From an uncultured Eubacterium sp. (GTDB lineage Bacteria; Bacillota; Clostridia; Lachnospirales; Lachnospiraceae): a DNA stretch of 64,000 nucleotides. Of the stretch, positions 53,114 through 61,683 are shown piece after piece. A program made the translations under genes and the position numbers. Location: NCBI GenBank assembly GCA_910584595.1, contig CAJUBQ010000001.1:1-64000 (forward strand), given 5' to 3'. Below the pieces are notes generated by a model. It ran no database searches. It worked only from the letters and a program-made list of their open reading frames with translations, and had not been told where the DNA came from. The number at the start of each line of letters is the position of its first letter. Positions within the stretch are counted from its first letter, which is position 1.

Positions 53114-53593
53114 TTACTTTTTATTGTCCAAAAACTGTGCATCTACGTACTGTGTCTTAGTCATATTGCGGTAATACTGGCTGACTGCTTTATGACTTGC
53201 CTTTACCTCGCGCACCTGTTTTTTCACAGACTCAAATTTTTCCTGCGCCAGCTTATAGTTGCGCTGCTCTTCTGCCTGGATACTGTTTCCAACAGCCGTT
53301 ACCTGACGAATCAGCTCCTGAAGTCTTCGAATCTGCACTTTATATTGTTCTTTTCCCGCGTCCAGCTGCTTACGGATACGGGCATAAATCTCCTCAAATC
53401 CCTGGTCCAGCAGCTCCAATTGATCTACCAAAGCCGCCTTGGTGTTAATATTTTCTTCAAAATCCTCGGGTGCTAACTCCTGATCTAATAGCAAAATACG
53501 CTGCTGTTCATTTTTTTCCCGTATTTGATTCAGGATTCCCAGCTTCTTTTTCAAACTTTGTTCCAGGATATCCAGATAATTTTCTTCTGACAT
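53114..53593 (-). CDS. coiled-coil flagellar protein, FliT/FlgN-like chaperone
   Basis: 159 aa from ATG 53593 (AAAGGTG upstream). Entirely helical, coiled-coil, charged (LEQSLKKKLGILNQIREKNE, LEELLDQGFEEIYARIRKQ style). It directly follows fliS, where many Clostridia encode FliT. No residue-level motif confirms the identity; length and position support an export chaperone for FliD or another filament protein. Confidence 0.6.
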   Translation of the reverse strand: MSEENYLDILEQSLKKKLGILNQIREKNEQQRILLLDQELAPEDFEENINTKAALVDQLELLDQGFEEIYARIRKQLDAGKEQYKVQIRRLQELIRQVTAVGNSIQAEEQRNYKLAQEKFESVKKQVREVKASHKAVSQYYRNMTKTQYVDAQFLDNKK

Positions 53594-53680
53594 ACCAACA
53601 CCTTTCCAAATGCAACAGTTCAGATTAAACTGACCGGCACTTCTCCATTCCAAATCTACCAAAAGTTCTGTCTGCTGCGT

Positions 53681-54058
53681 CTATACACTTGCGTTCTTTC
53701 TCATAACTTCTTTCCATGTATCACGCATCGTACGCAGATGTTTGAGTACTTCTTCCAGTAATTTTTCATCTTTTTTGATATTTGCTTTTCTGAGACATTC
53801 CTGAAGGTATTGATATACATTATCAAAATCCTTCGCAACCGGATATTTAAAATTAAGTGTAGATTGAAATTCTTCAATAATCCGTTCTACCTTTATAATA
53901 TTCGTATGCGCCTTTTGAATATCATGTTCTTTGATTGCAACAATTGCTATATTGCAGAATTTAATCGCTCCTTCATACAGCATCAGCGTAAGATCTGCTT
54001 TTGAAGCTGTCATGACTTTATTATTTGCATATGCTGCATATCCGCTATTTGTTAACAT
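53681..54058 (-). CDS. fliS: flagellar export chaperone FliS
   Basis: 125 aa, normal length. Hallmarks YAAYANNKVMTASKADLTLM, LYEGAIKFCNIA, KVERIIEEFQSTLNF and YLQECLRKAN. FliS binds the C-terminus of flagellin before export and in Bacillus counteracts its self-association. Directly downstream of fliD. Confidence 0.95.
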   Translation of the reverse strand: MLTNSGYAAYANNKVMTASKADLTLMLYEGAIKFCNIAIVAIKEHDIQKAHTNIIKVERIIEEFQSTLNFKYPVAKDFDNVYQYLQECLRKANIKKDEKLLEEVLKHLRTMRDTWKEVMRKNASV

Positions 54059-54130
54059 CCTAGTCCTCCGTGATCTAAAGATATTGATTGGTTACAGTTC
54101 TGCTATAAGCAAAACTGTAACATAATTTTA

Positions 54131-56440
54131 TTATGAACCGAGCATTCCTGCAAATGCTGACTGCTGGCTCTGCAGTTTTGCTAATGCAGTCTCCATCGCT
54201 GCGAATTTTTTATAGTAAGAATCTTCAATCGCCGTTACTTTATCTTCCCATGCACTGATCTTCTTTGTATAATCGCTGTAAGTCTGTGCCATTGCTTTGT
54301 CATTGTAAATTGACTGATAAGAACGCAGCGTTGTGCTCTTCATCTTATCATTCAGATTGTCATATAAGTTGCTGGTCACATTTCTCATAATTTCAACAAC
54401 TTTATCCGGATCTGTGTTCAGCATCTCCATAAGCTTATCTGTATTTGCAGATGTCGTATCGTCATCCGGATCTCCGTCTATATGAAACAGATTTCTTGTA
54501 GCTGCAGTTGTATTGAAATAGTTTCCTGTCTTAATTCCCAGCGTAGCAAGGCTGTATTTCTTATCACCGATCTCAGTTACCGTCTGCATCGCAGAAGTCA
54601 TTGCTGTAATTAAACTTCCTAATGTACTGTCCCGACGAAGCAAAGAACCTTTTACTTTCTTTTCCCATTCTGCTATATCTGATTCTGAGAGCGCTTCTTT
54701 TTCTTCCGATGTTAACGGCTCATAACCTTTTGCTGACTCTGCATTGTACAGGGAAGCCATTTCACCGATGATACTGTTATACTCAGAAATGAAATCTTTA
54801 ATCTTATCATAAAGCCCCTGTGTATCCGTAGCTGTCGTAATTGTGATATCTTCAGTTGTTTTTGCATTTGTCTGAATGGTTAATCCGTTAATATTAAATG
54901 TATTTGACGATGACGTAAATTTAACGCCATTTAACAAAATTTCTGCATCTGTAGCAGCTTCTTTATTACCGTTAACGAGTGTACTGTCATAGCTATTTTT
55001 GAAATAATCTACCTGCTGTGCAAGCTTTTGCGCATGCGCACTAATTTCCGCAGCTGTCATATCTTTTGTTACATTTGCGCCATCCAATAAATGATAATCT
55101 TTTATTTTTTCTTCATTATCTAATATATCGTTTTGCAGATCTTCAATATCGAGTTTATTTTTCTCAATAATTTCCGCATAATCCTTTGCCATAATGGCTG
55201 CATCTACACTGGTTGCCCCCGTTGGCAATACATACGCACTATTGCCCGCTGCCGGATCTTCATACGCATCCACAGCCTTCTTATTGCTGTCATATGCTTT
55301 AATTTTCTGATAGATCGCTGTTTCTACCTGAACCGGATTTCCGTTCTTATCTACAACATCTTTACCATTCTCATCCTTTTTATTTTCATACCGGTCAATA
55401 CTGCTGTCAGTCATTATTTGATCGTATAGATCCGAACCTTTTATTGAACCAGGCTGTCCTGTCGTATCTTCAACCAGTTTTCCGGTACCATCATCAACAT
55501 ATGTCTTATTTCTATCGGCGTCAGACATATTTGCAAGCTGTGATAAATAGGATGCTTTTGTTGCATCCATATTATTAAGTTCCAATACAGTCTGCTTGTT
55601 GTCGTATGCTTTGTAATAATTGATTGCGGCTGATATTTCTGTATTTTTTGTCTGTATATCTTTAATTTCCTGATTTTTGTCTGCCTGATCCTTTTTCAGC
55701 TGCACAAGATTCGCAATTTCCGTTTCCAGATATGCCTGCGTATCTGCAAGATTGCCTTTATAATATTTTGTCCATTCATCTACTACCTCTGATGAAGCAG
55801 CATTCACACCTAATGCATGCAATGCCTTTGCACCATTTGCATCCATTCCTACAATTGAAAAATCATTTTCTGTACCGGTAGCTTTCGATGCAATAAAGAT
55901 TCTTTGATTTTCAGCATCGTAAGAAGCCTTTACTCCTGTACCGGAACCATTAATTTTATTGATAAAATCATCGATCGTATCTGTCTCATTCAGTTCAATA
56001 TCTTTGCTGACCCCGTTTCCGGTGATACGAAATGTTCCTGAACCTGTAAAACTACGATCCAGATAATTTAATTTCGCAGAACTTCCTCTTTTATTGTTCT
56101 TAATCTGTTCTCCGGTCAGATATCCGCCTTTTGCCGTCTGTGATATGCTAAGCGTCTGTGTACCGTTTACTGCATTCTTCCCTGCGGTTACCGTTGCCTT
56201 TGTCGTATCTGAAACAGTCGTTTTCTTCATATTGTATCCTGAAGTAAAACGCATATTATCCAAAGATTTATATAAATTCAATACTTTTGCATTCAAACTT
56301 TTCCATTTATCTTGTGTCCAGGACACTTTTGTCTGCTGCTTCTTTAATTTATCGCCTTTTGTTCTGTACGCTGAAACCAGTTCTTTGATAATGGAATCTG
56401 TATCCAGACCTGAGTTCAGCCCAGTCACTCGAATTGTCAT
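54131..56440 (-). CDS. fliD: flagellar filament cap protein FliD, enlarged
   Basis: 769 aa. The N-terminal FliD block IRVTGLNSGLDTDSIIKELV and TQDKWKSLNAKVLNLYKSLD is clear, as are the C-terminal LRSYQSIYNDKAMAQTYSDY and FAAMETALAKLQSQQSAF blocks. FliD caps the filament tip and directs flagellin assembly. The central variable region holds a long helical insert (~240-520, Asp/Lys rich), so the protein is larger than the usual ~450-650 aa. flaG is 14 bp upstream and fliS 72 bp downstream. Confidence 0.95.
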   Translation of the reverse strand: MTIRVTGLNSGLDTDSIIKELVSAYRTKGDKLKKQQTKVSWTQDKWKSLNAKVLNLYKSLDNMRFTSGYNMKKTTVSDTTKATVTAGKNAVNGTQTLSISQTAKGGYLTGEQIKNNKRGSSAKLNYLDRSFTGSGTFRITGNGVSKDIELNETDTIDDFINKINGSGTGVKASYDAENQRIFIASKATGTENDFSIVGMDANGAKALHALGVNAASSEVVDEWTKYYKGNLADTQAYLETEIANLVQLKKDQADKNQEIKDIQTKNTEISAAINYYKAYDNKQTVLELNNMDATKASYLSQLANMSDADRNKTYVDDGTGKLVEDTTGQPGSIKGSDLYDQIMTDSSIDRYENKKDENGKDVVDKNGNPVQVETAIYQKIKAYDSNKKAVDAYEDPAAGNSAYVLPTGATSVDAAIMAKDYAEIIEKNKLDIEDLQNDILDNEEKIKDYHLLDGANVTKDMTAAEISAHAQKLAQQVDYFKNSYDSTLVNGNKEAATDAEILLNGVKFTSSSNTFNINGLTIQTNAKTTEDITITTATDTQGLYDKIKDFISEYNSIIGEMASLYNAESAKGYEPLTSEEKEALSESDIAEWEKKVKGSLLRRDSTLGSLITAMTSAMQTVTEIGDKKYSLATLGIKTGNYFNTTAATRNLFHIDGDPDDDTTSANTDKLMEMLNTDPDKVVEIMRNVTSNLYDNLNDKMKSTTLRSYQSIYNDKAMAQTYSDYTKKISAWEDKVTAIEDSYYKKFAAMETALAKLQSQQSAFAGMLGS

Positions 56441-56454
56441 ATTACTCTACCTCC

Positions 56455-56913
56455 TTAACCCTTTTCATCAACCATAATTCCAGCCATCTCCCAGACTTTT
56501 TGTATCATGTCCAGCGTTTCTTCAGGCGGATATTCTTTAATCACGTCCTTAGAATCTTTGTCTACAATTTTAATCATTACACGATTTGTTCCCTCGTGAA
56601 TGCCAAAAACTGCTTCTGTCTGAGCCATCATATTTTTTCTCAGCTTTTCCACAGCCTGCTGGAGCTGTCTGCTTGTCTGGTGGCCACTGCCGCTTTCTGT
56701 CTCCTGGTCAGCTCTGTCTTCCGATTTGCCCCGAACAGGCTGCAAAGGTTTTACAGTCGGCTCTTCAGCCATACTGACTGCAGGTCTGCTGCCTTCAGCT
56801 TCTGAAGCAGATTTTTCCGTCTTTACAGAATCTTTTACCTGAAGCGGCTTTGCTGCGTTTGACGCACTTCCTTGATAAGTCACCGCAGCCGCTTTCATTG
56901 CTTCAATCGCCAT
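56455..56913 (-). CDS. flaG: FlaG-like flagellar protein
   Basis: 152 aa from ATG 56913, right after AGGAGGTGGAGAAG. The C-terminal ~60 residues match FlaG: FGIHEGTNRVMIKIVDKDSK, VIKEYPPEETLDMIQKVWEM and AGIMVDEKG. The N-terminal 90 residues are low-complexity linker. FlaG is a filament-associated protein that affects filament length in other bacteria. It heads the flaG-fliD-fliS operon. Confidence 0.88.
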   Translation of the reverse strand: MAIEAMKAAAVTYQGSASNAAKPLQVKDSVKTEKSASEAEGSRPAVSMAEEPTVKPLQPVRGKSEDRADQETESGSGHQTSRQLQQAVEKLRKNMMAQTEAVFGIHEGTNRVMIKIVDKDSKDVIKEYPPEETLDMIQKVWEMAGIMVDEKG

Positions 56914-56986
56914 CTTCTCCACCTCCTTGTGAATACTTTTTGTATCTACTAATTGCTTTGACATTGCTGCTTTTCGTTTGCTGTAT

Positions 56987-57013
56987 ATATCGGTAAAAAT
57001 CTATAAATCATTA
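56987..57013 (-). promoter_or_regulatory. candidate sigma-28 promoter of the flaG operon
   Basis: TAAT (57010-57013), 16-bp spacer, CCGATAT (56987-56993) on the minus strand, 74 bp before the flaG start and after a terminator-like hairpin, so flaG-fliD-fliS can be transcribed apart from csrA. Confidence 0.6.
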
Positions 57014-57059
57014 GCTTATGATGAAGGCTTTTCGTTACATTCTATTTGTATGCACACAA

Positions 57060-57110
57060 ATCCGGCTGAACAAAAAACTGCTTTGCTGCATACAGTTTAC
57101 CCAGCCGGAT
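57060..57110 (-). terminator. hairpin after csrA
   Basis: ATCCGGCTG and CAGCCGGAT form a 9-bp GC-rich stem with an inner AAACTGTATGCAGC-type fold, 12 bp past the csrA stop. The T tract is poor, so it may be a partial terminator or an RNA processing site. Confidence 0.5.
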
Positions 57111-57122
57111 CTGAAACACACC

Positions 57123-57347
57123 TTAATTTTCCTCAGAAAACATTTTTAACGCCTTTAAATTGGCTTCACTTGCCGCTGCTTCGTTTTCTTTTTGTATCTG
57201 AAGATGTACTTCTTTTCGATAGATTGGCACTTCCTTTGGAGCAGATACGCCTATTTTCACCTGATCGCCGCGAATTTCCAGGATCGTGACTTCAATGTTA
57301 TTGTTCAGCATCAGTGCTTCCCCTTTTTTTCTGGTCAAAGCCAGCAT
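57123..57347 (-). CDS. csrA: carbon storage regulator CsrA
   Basis: 74 aa. MLALTRKKGEALMLNNNIEV, ITILEIRGDQVKIGVSAPKE and PIYRKEVHLQIQKEN are the full family sequence, including the RNA-contacting arginines. CsrA binds GGA hairpins to block translation; here the flagellin leader is the obvious target. Starts 2 bp after the fliW stop, as in other Gram-positive fliW-csrA pairs, where FliW sequesters CsrA. Confidence 0.97.
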   Translation of the reverse strand: MLALTRKKGEALMLNNNIEVTILEIRGDQVKIGVSAPKEVPIYRKEVHLQIQKENEAAASEANLKALKMFSEEN

Positions 57348-57349
57348 AT

Positions 57350-57805
57350 CTACTCACCTGCTTTCTTTTTATTTAAGATCTCATAGATTTTATATTTGAT
57401 CGGATAGTCATCTTCTACTATCATCTGAGCGCCCTGTAGATTATCTGTATTAATTACAAACGGAGCTTTCAGATTCACAGACATTTCTTCAATTTTTTCC
57501 GGAACGGTAATGGTAACGAGAATAAACGTATTTTCTTCTGTCATCTTTCCAAGCGGTTCCAGTCCTTCTTCATTGACAAGCATCTGATAATCAGGCTTAA
57601 CGTCCAGCGGATTAATAACAGGCAGTGCAAATGACGGATCATCCATAGACTGCAGCCACTTAATACTTCCCTTTCCTTCTTTTTCTTCGTCATAAATGAG
57701 TGTAAAATTTTGCAGCTCCGGAAAACCAATGATACCTTCTTTTAATTTGATGATTTTATCCTCTTTGATATCTATCTCACCAAATAATCTTGTATTTGCC
57801 TTCAT
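57350..57805 (-). CDS. fliW: flagellar assembly factor FliW
   Basis: 151 aa. FGEIDIKEDKIIKLKEGIIG, FPELQNFTLI, WLQSMDDPSFALPVINP and FVINTDNLQGAQMIVEDDYP are all diagnostic. FliW binds CsrA and is displaced by free flagellin, coupling flagellin translation to its export. In the flgN-flgK-flgK-flgL-fliW-csrA operon. Confidence 0.96.
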   Translation of the reverse strand: MKANTRLFGEIDIKEDKIIKLKEGIIGFPELQNFTLIYDEEKEGKGSIKWLQSMDDPSFALPVINPLDVKPDYQMLVNEEGLEPLGKMTEENTFILVTITVPEKIEEMSVNLKAPFVINTDNLQGAQMIVEDDYPIKYKIYEILNKKKAGE

Positions 57806-57818
57806 TCTTATACTCCTT

Positions 57819-59684
57819 TTAAATAAAATCGAGCAGCGTCATTTTGCCAATCTTAGCAGCAGACTGCAGAGCCGCCTGATATGCCACTGAAGCGGCTGTA
57901 TAATTAATGACAAGATCTGACAAATCCATGTCCTCATTAATGGATTTTAATTCTTTAAACGTAGATTTCTGCACGCTCATCCGATTTTTCGTCAGCTCCA
58001 CACGCGCCTGACGGCCGCCCAGATTTGTAATTCCAAGATTAATATCATCCAAATATCCCTGAAATTTGGAAATATAAGAGCTGTAGGTATCATGCATACT
58101 TTGGTTTGCATAATCTCGCTGTTTTTTTGCTGCATCCAGCCATTTGTTGAGCTGTTCTGCATCAGCAGGATCCGCTGTCTTTATCTTTGCCTCAATCTCG
58201 TCTACAATTTTATTGGCTGATATCGCATACTGTACAACATCGATCAATTCTGTAATGTCCCGACGGATATTCGGATCAAATACATCTCTTGCTTCAGTAT
58301 TAATCTGCATTTGCTGTCCGTTTGCTATATTATATTTAATCGCCTGTGTAATCCATTCACCATTTTCATCAAAATTTTCATATACAATATCATCTCTCTC
58401 GGACATGTATCTTGTACAATTGAAAAAGTATTCCGGATGCAGTTCCCCTTCCTCAAATCCATTTTTGTCATAAGTAAATGAAAAAGTTGCTTTTCCTGCA
58501 TCAAAAATTTCTGCTGTTTTATCTGTAAAGATTAATTCTCCGCTTGCATGATCGAATACGATTTCATTATCTGCAATATTATAGCCATTAGTTCTAAGAT
58601 CTGCCGTATCTGTGACTCTATATACAAGTGTTTGACCATTTACATTTGCTGTAAGCTCCGGCGAAGTATTCGAGTAATTTACCGACAACGATTTTGGCGG
58701 TTCAGCAGTAATGCCCGGAAGTGGAACAGGTCCAGCCGGATTTGTAAAATCATAATCTGAATTTTTGTATAACTGTGTTGTATACGCACTGCCATTCGCC
58801 AGATTTCCGGTTGCCGGAAGCTGGCTTGGCACAGCGGTATATCCGCTTGGTGCATTTACAGATATTACCTGTCTGTTCGGAGTGACAGATGTATCCAGTC
58901 CCATTGTGAATGTACAACCGTCTATGCTGACTGTCTTTCCATCTGCTGACATCGTCATTGTGCTCTTTACACCTGTAGCGCTGTCTGTATAAGTAATACT
59001 CAGTGAATTTTCATCTGCGGTAATTTCATCATATGACAGACGCAGTCTATTTAGCTGTACATCATCAAATACTGGAATATTAGCTGGCGGTACAGGTGGA
59101 GTTGCATTTGGATCGCCTAACATCGTTGTATTGGATGTATCGTCAAATCTTCCCTGGTAATACTCTTTTTTTTCTATTTGCTTAAAATCAAATGTTTCTG
59201 TAATTTTATAATGCTCAGCCTTTGCTTCAGCGGTATTCATAAATGTCACATTTTGATTTGTCTTATATCCTGTAAATATCGTCCTCTGGTCATAATCAGC
59301 ATTGCCTTCACAGTAAATTTGCTGCTGCAATGACTGCAGTTCTTTTAAAATAGCTTCACGATTCTCCGGCTGCAGTGGATCGTTTGTTCCATAAACAGCC
59401 TGCTTATGAGCATCTGATATTAAATCTTTCATATTAATCATTGCTGTCTGTGTACATTCCATCCAGGACTCTGTATCCGGAATATTATTATCATAATACT
59501 GCGTGATTGTACTCAATGTACTGCGCAGACGCAATGCACGAATGGCAATAATAGGATTATCCGAAGGTTTTGTAATCTTTTTCTGAATGGACATCTGGTT
59601 ATTTGTATGATCCACGTTCGCTCTGTTTGCGTTAATATTAGATTTTGTCCGTTTCACGATCATGGAATTTGTTACTCGCATCAT
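57819..59684 (-). CDS. flgL: flagellar hook-associated protein FlgL (HAP3)
   Basis: 621 aa, longer than the usual 300-500. The flagellin-like N-terminus MRVTNSMIVKRTKSNINANR and the C-terminus (AYQAALQSAAKIGKMTLLDF) are FlgL-type. A long central beta-rich insert (~190-470) accounts for the size. Start ATG ATG at 59684 with GGAGGGG upstream. FlgL joins FlgK to the filament. Confidence 0.93.
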   Translation of the reverse strand: MMRVTNSMIVKRTKSNINANRANVDHTNNQMSIQKKITKPSDNPIIAIRALRLRSTLSTITQYYDNNIPDTESWMECTQTAMINMKDLISDAHKQAVYGTNDPLQPENREAILKELQSLQQQIYCEGNADYDQRTIFTGYKTNQNVTFMNTAEAKAEHYKITETFDFKQIEKKEYYQGRFDDTSNTTMLGDPNATPPVPPANIPVFDDVQLNRLRLSYDEITADENSLSITYTDSATGVKSTMTMSADGKTVSIDGCTFTMGLDTSVTPNRQVISVNAPSGYTAVPSQLPATGNLANGSAYTTQLYKNSDYDFTNPAGPVPLPGITAEPPKSLSVNYSNTSPELTANVNGQTLVYRVTDTADLRTNGYNIADNEIVFDHASGELIFTDKTAEIFDAGKATFSFTYDKNGFEEGELHPEYFFNCTRYMSERDDIVYENFDENGEWITQAIKYNIANGQQMQINTEARDVFDPNIRRDITELIDVVQYAISANKIVDEIEAKIKTADPADAEQLNKWLDAAKKQRDYANQSMHDTYSSYISKFQGYLDDINLGITNLGGRQARVELTKNRMSVQKSTFKELKSINEDMDLSDLVINYTAASVAYQAALQSAAKIGKMTLLDFI

Positions 59685-59698
59685 AACTGTCCCCTCCT

Positions 59699-61666
59699 TT
59701 ATACGCCGGTCTGTGTGATCAGACGATCATACATCTCGTTCATCGTTGAGATAATCTTGGATGCCAGATTATATGCGTTCTGGAATTTTACAATGTCCAT
59801 ACCTTCTTCATCTTCATCCACACTGGATATTGACATTCGATAGGTATCTATCGTATTGCCAATATCACTATAATTAGAACTTAAAATATCTGCTTCCTGC
59901 CTGTCAACAGTGATATCCGTTACAATATACTCTAAAAACTGATTGCCGCCGGAACCTCGGTAAATCACTGTTTTTGACTGCAGTTCCAACATCATATCCA
60001 CCAGTCCTGTTTCACTTTCATCTGTGTCTGTACGGGTAGATGTTGCAAAATAATTTGGGTCTTTCATACTTTTATCATTTACTGTCACATTGCCTGCAGT
60101 CATCTGATAATAATTACCGCCCTTTGCATCTGATTTGTAGGTTGTTACCGTACCTTTATCTCCATCTGCCTTTTTCGTATCTAAAAATGCATTTTCTGTT
60201 CCATCTGTCTTAATAGAAACAAAAAACGCTCCCATCTGATTACCTTGCGTATCAGCACCACCGTCTTTATATTTAAACTCTTCCGGAATTACATTGCCTG
60301 CAGCATCAATCGTATAACGGTCGGTCACTTGCGTACCATCCAATTTTGTCATTCCGTCGCCTTTTCCGTAGATCTGCATGTCGTTAAATTTCCTGCAGAA
60401 TGAACGTAAAAATTCGTTCATTTGTGTCATATAATATGGAATACCGCGTGCATCAATTGGACGGCCAATACTTACTTCTCTTCCGGTCTTGCCTGCTAAA
60501 GAAGTCATATCCGTATTTTCCATCTCAAACATATAAGTACATGTTTCTTTGCCATTCTTATCTTTTGCAACTGTCATTTCAAATCTGGAATACGTATAAG
60601 TACGGTTTGCAATTGTAATATAGCCGCTGTCCGGCATATTCATTGCTTCGACCGATGTAATATTCGGATCCGTAATATAGATTTTAGAACCGCCAGCATC
60701 TACCTTAGATAATGTTCCCTGGAGATTTTCTTTATTATTCCCGTCACGAATATTTAATACAGCTTTTAATTCACCCGACATTGTATCTGAAGAAGCATTA
60801 AATTCGTTACCCGTATGTGACCAACGGATATCATACAATCCGTCAATATCATTCTGGTTCACTTTTTCCTCACGCGTATAACATTCCAGAGGATTATAAT
60901 CACTGCCGTCTACAAGCAGCTGACCTTCCACGCGAACACGGAAAAGTGTGCCTCCTACGTACATATCAGGATCATTGCTATTAAGAACCTGCGTTTCTTC
61001 CGTTTCAATCGGAACAATTTTTGATAGCTCATCTAACAAATAAGCTCTCTGGTCACGCAGCTCATTTGCTCTTCTTCCCTGAATTTCTATTGTATTGATC
61101 TTATCGTTAATAATGGAAATTTTTTGCGCATATGAATTGATCTGGCTTACTAATGCACGAACTTCCTGATTACAATCAGATTGCAGTGTTTTCAAATGTC
61201 CGGACATATTGTTAAAATATTCCATCAGGCTTTGTGCATTGTTTATAAACTGATTACGAATATATAATTCTGAGCCGTCTCCTTTTAATGAATCAAGCGT
61301 ATTAAACATCTCTTTGTAAATAGATGCGAACCCCGTAGCGCTGTCCTGATCGTCTCGATACAGATTTTCGATCTGCGCCATATAATACCCTTTCTTTTCA
61401 TATTGCCCGACATTGCTGTTATTTGTCCAGTACTTTACATCATAATAAGTGTTGCGCAGCTGCGAAATAGAATCCGCATCCACACCGCTTCCAAGTGTAC
61501 CATACGTATAGTTTCTCAGAGAAGCTTTTGCCACCAGATTGACAACCTGCTTGCTGTAGCCTGGCGTATTTGCATTGGATACGTTATTCGCTGTTGTATT
61601 GATAGAGGCTGAAAATGCATTTAATGCAGACCAGCCGATATTTAATCCGAAAAATGTAGAACTCAT
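59699..61666 (-). CDS. flgK: flagellar hook-associated protein FlgK, second copy
   Basis: 655 aa. N-terminus FFGLNIGWSALNAFSASINT and TANNVSNANTPGYSKQVVNL is the rod/hook/HAP motif. The C-terminus (VKFQNAYNLASKIISTMNEM, YDRLITQTG) is FlgK-type. It is encoded directly after another FlgK (17-bp gap). The two are clearly diverged in N-terminal and central parts, so they are not a recent copy. Both could stack in the hook-filament junction. Confidence 0.92.
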   Translation of the reverse strand: MSSTFFGLNIGWSALNAFSASINTTANNVSNANTPGYSKQVVNLVAKASLRNYTYGTLGSGVDADSISQLRNTYYDVKYWTNNSNVGQYEKKGYYMAQIENLYRDDQDSATGFASIYKEMFNTLDSLKGDGSELYIRNQFINNAQSLMEYFNNMSGHLKTLQSDCNQEVRALVSQINSYAQKISIINDKINTIEIQGRRANELRDQRAYLLDELSKIVPIETEETQVLNSNDPDMYVGGTLFRVRVEGQLLVDGSDYNPLECYTREEKVNQNDIDGLYDIRWSHTGNEFNASSDTMSGELKAVLNIRDGNNKENLQGTLSKVDAGGSKIYITDPNITSVEAMNMPDSGYITIANRTYTYSRFEMTVAKDKNGKETCTYMFEMENTDMTSLAGKTGREVSIGRPIDARGIPYYMTQMNEFLRSFCRKFNDMQIYGKGDGMTKLDGTQVTDRYTIDAAGNVIPEEFKYKDGGADTQGNQMGAFFVSIKTDGTENAFLDTKKADGDKGTVTTYKSDAKGGNYYQMTAGNVTVNDKSMKDPNYFATSTRTDTDESETGLVDMMLELQSKTVIYRGSGGNQFLEYIVTDITVDRQEADILSSNYSDIGNTIDTYRMSISSVDEDEEGMDIVKFQNAYNLASKIISTMNEMYDRLITQTGV

Positions 61667-61683
61667 ATACTCACCTCATATCT

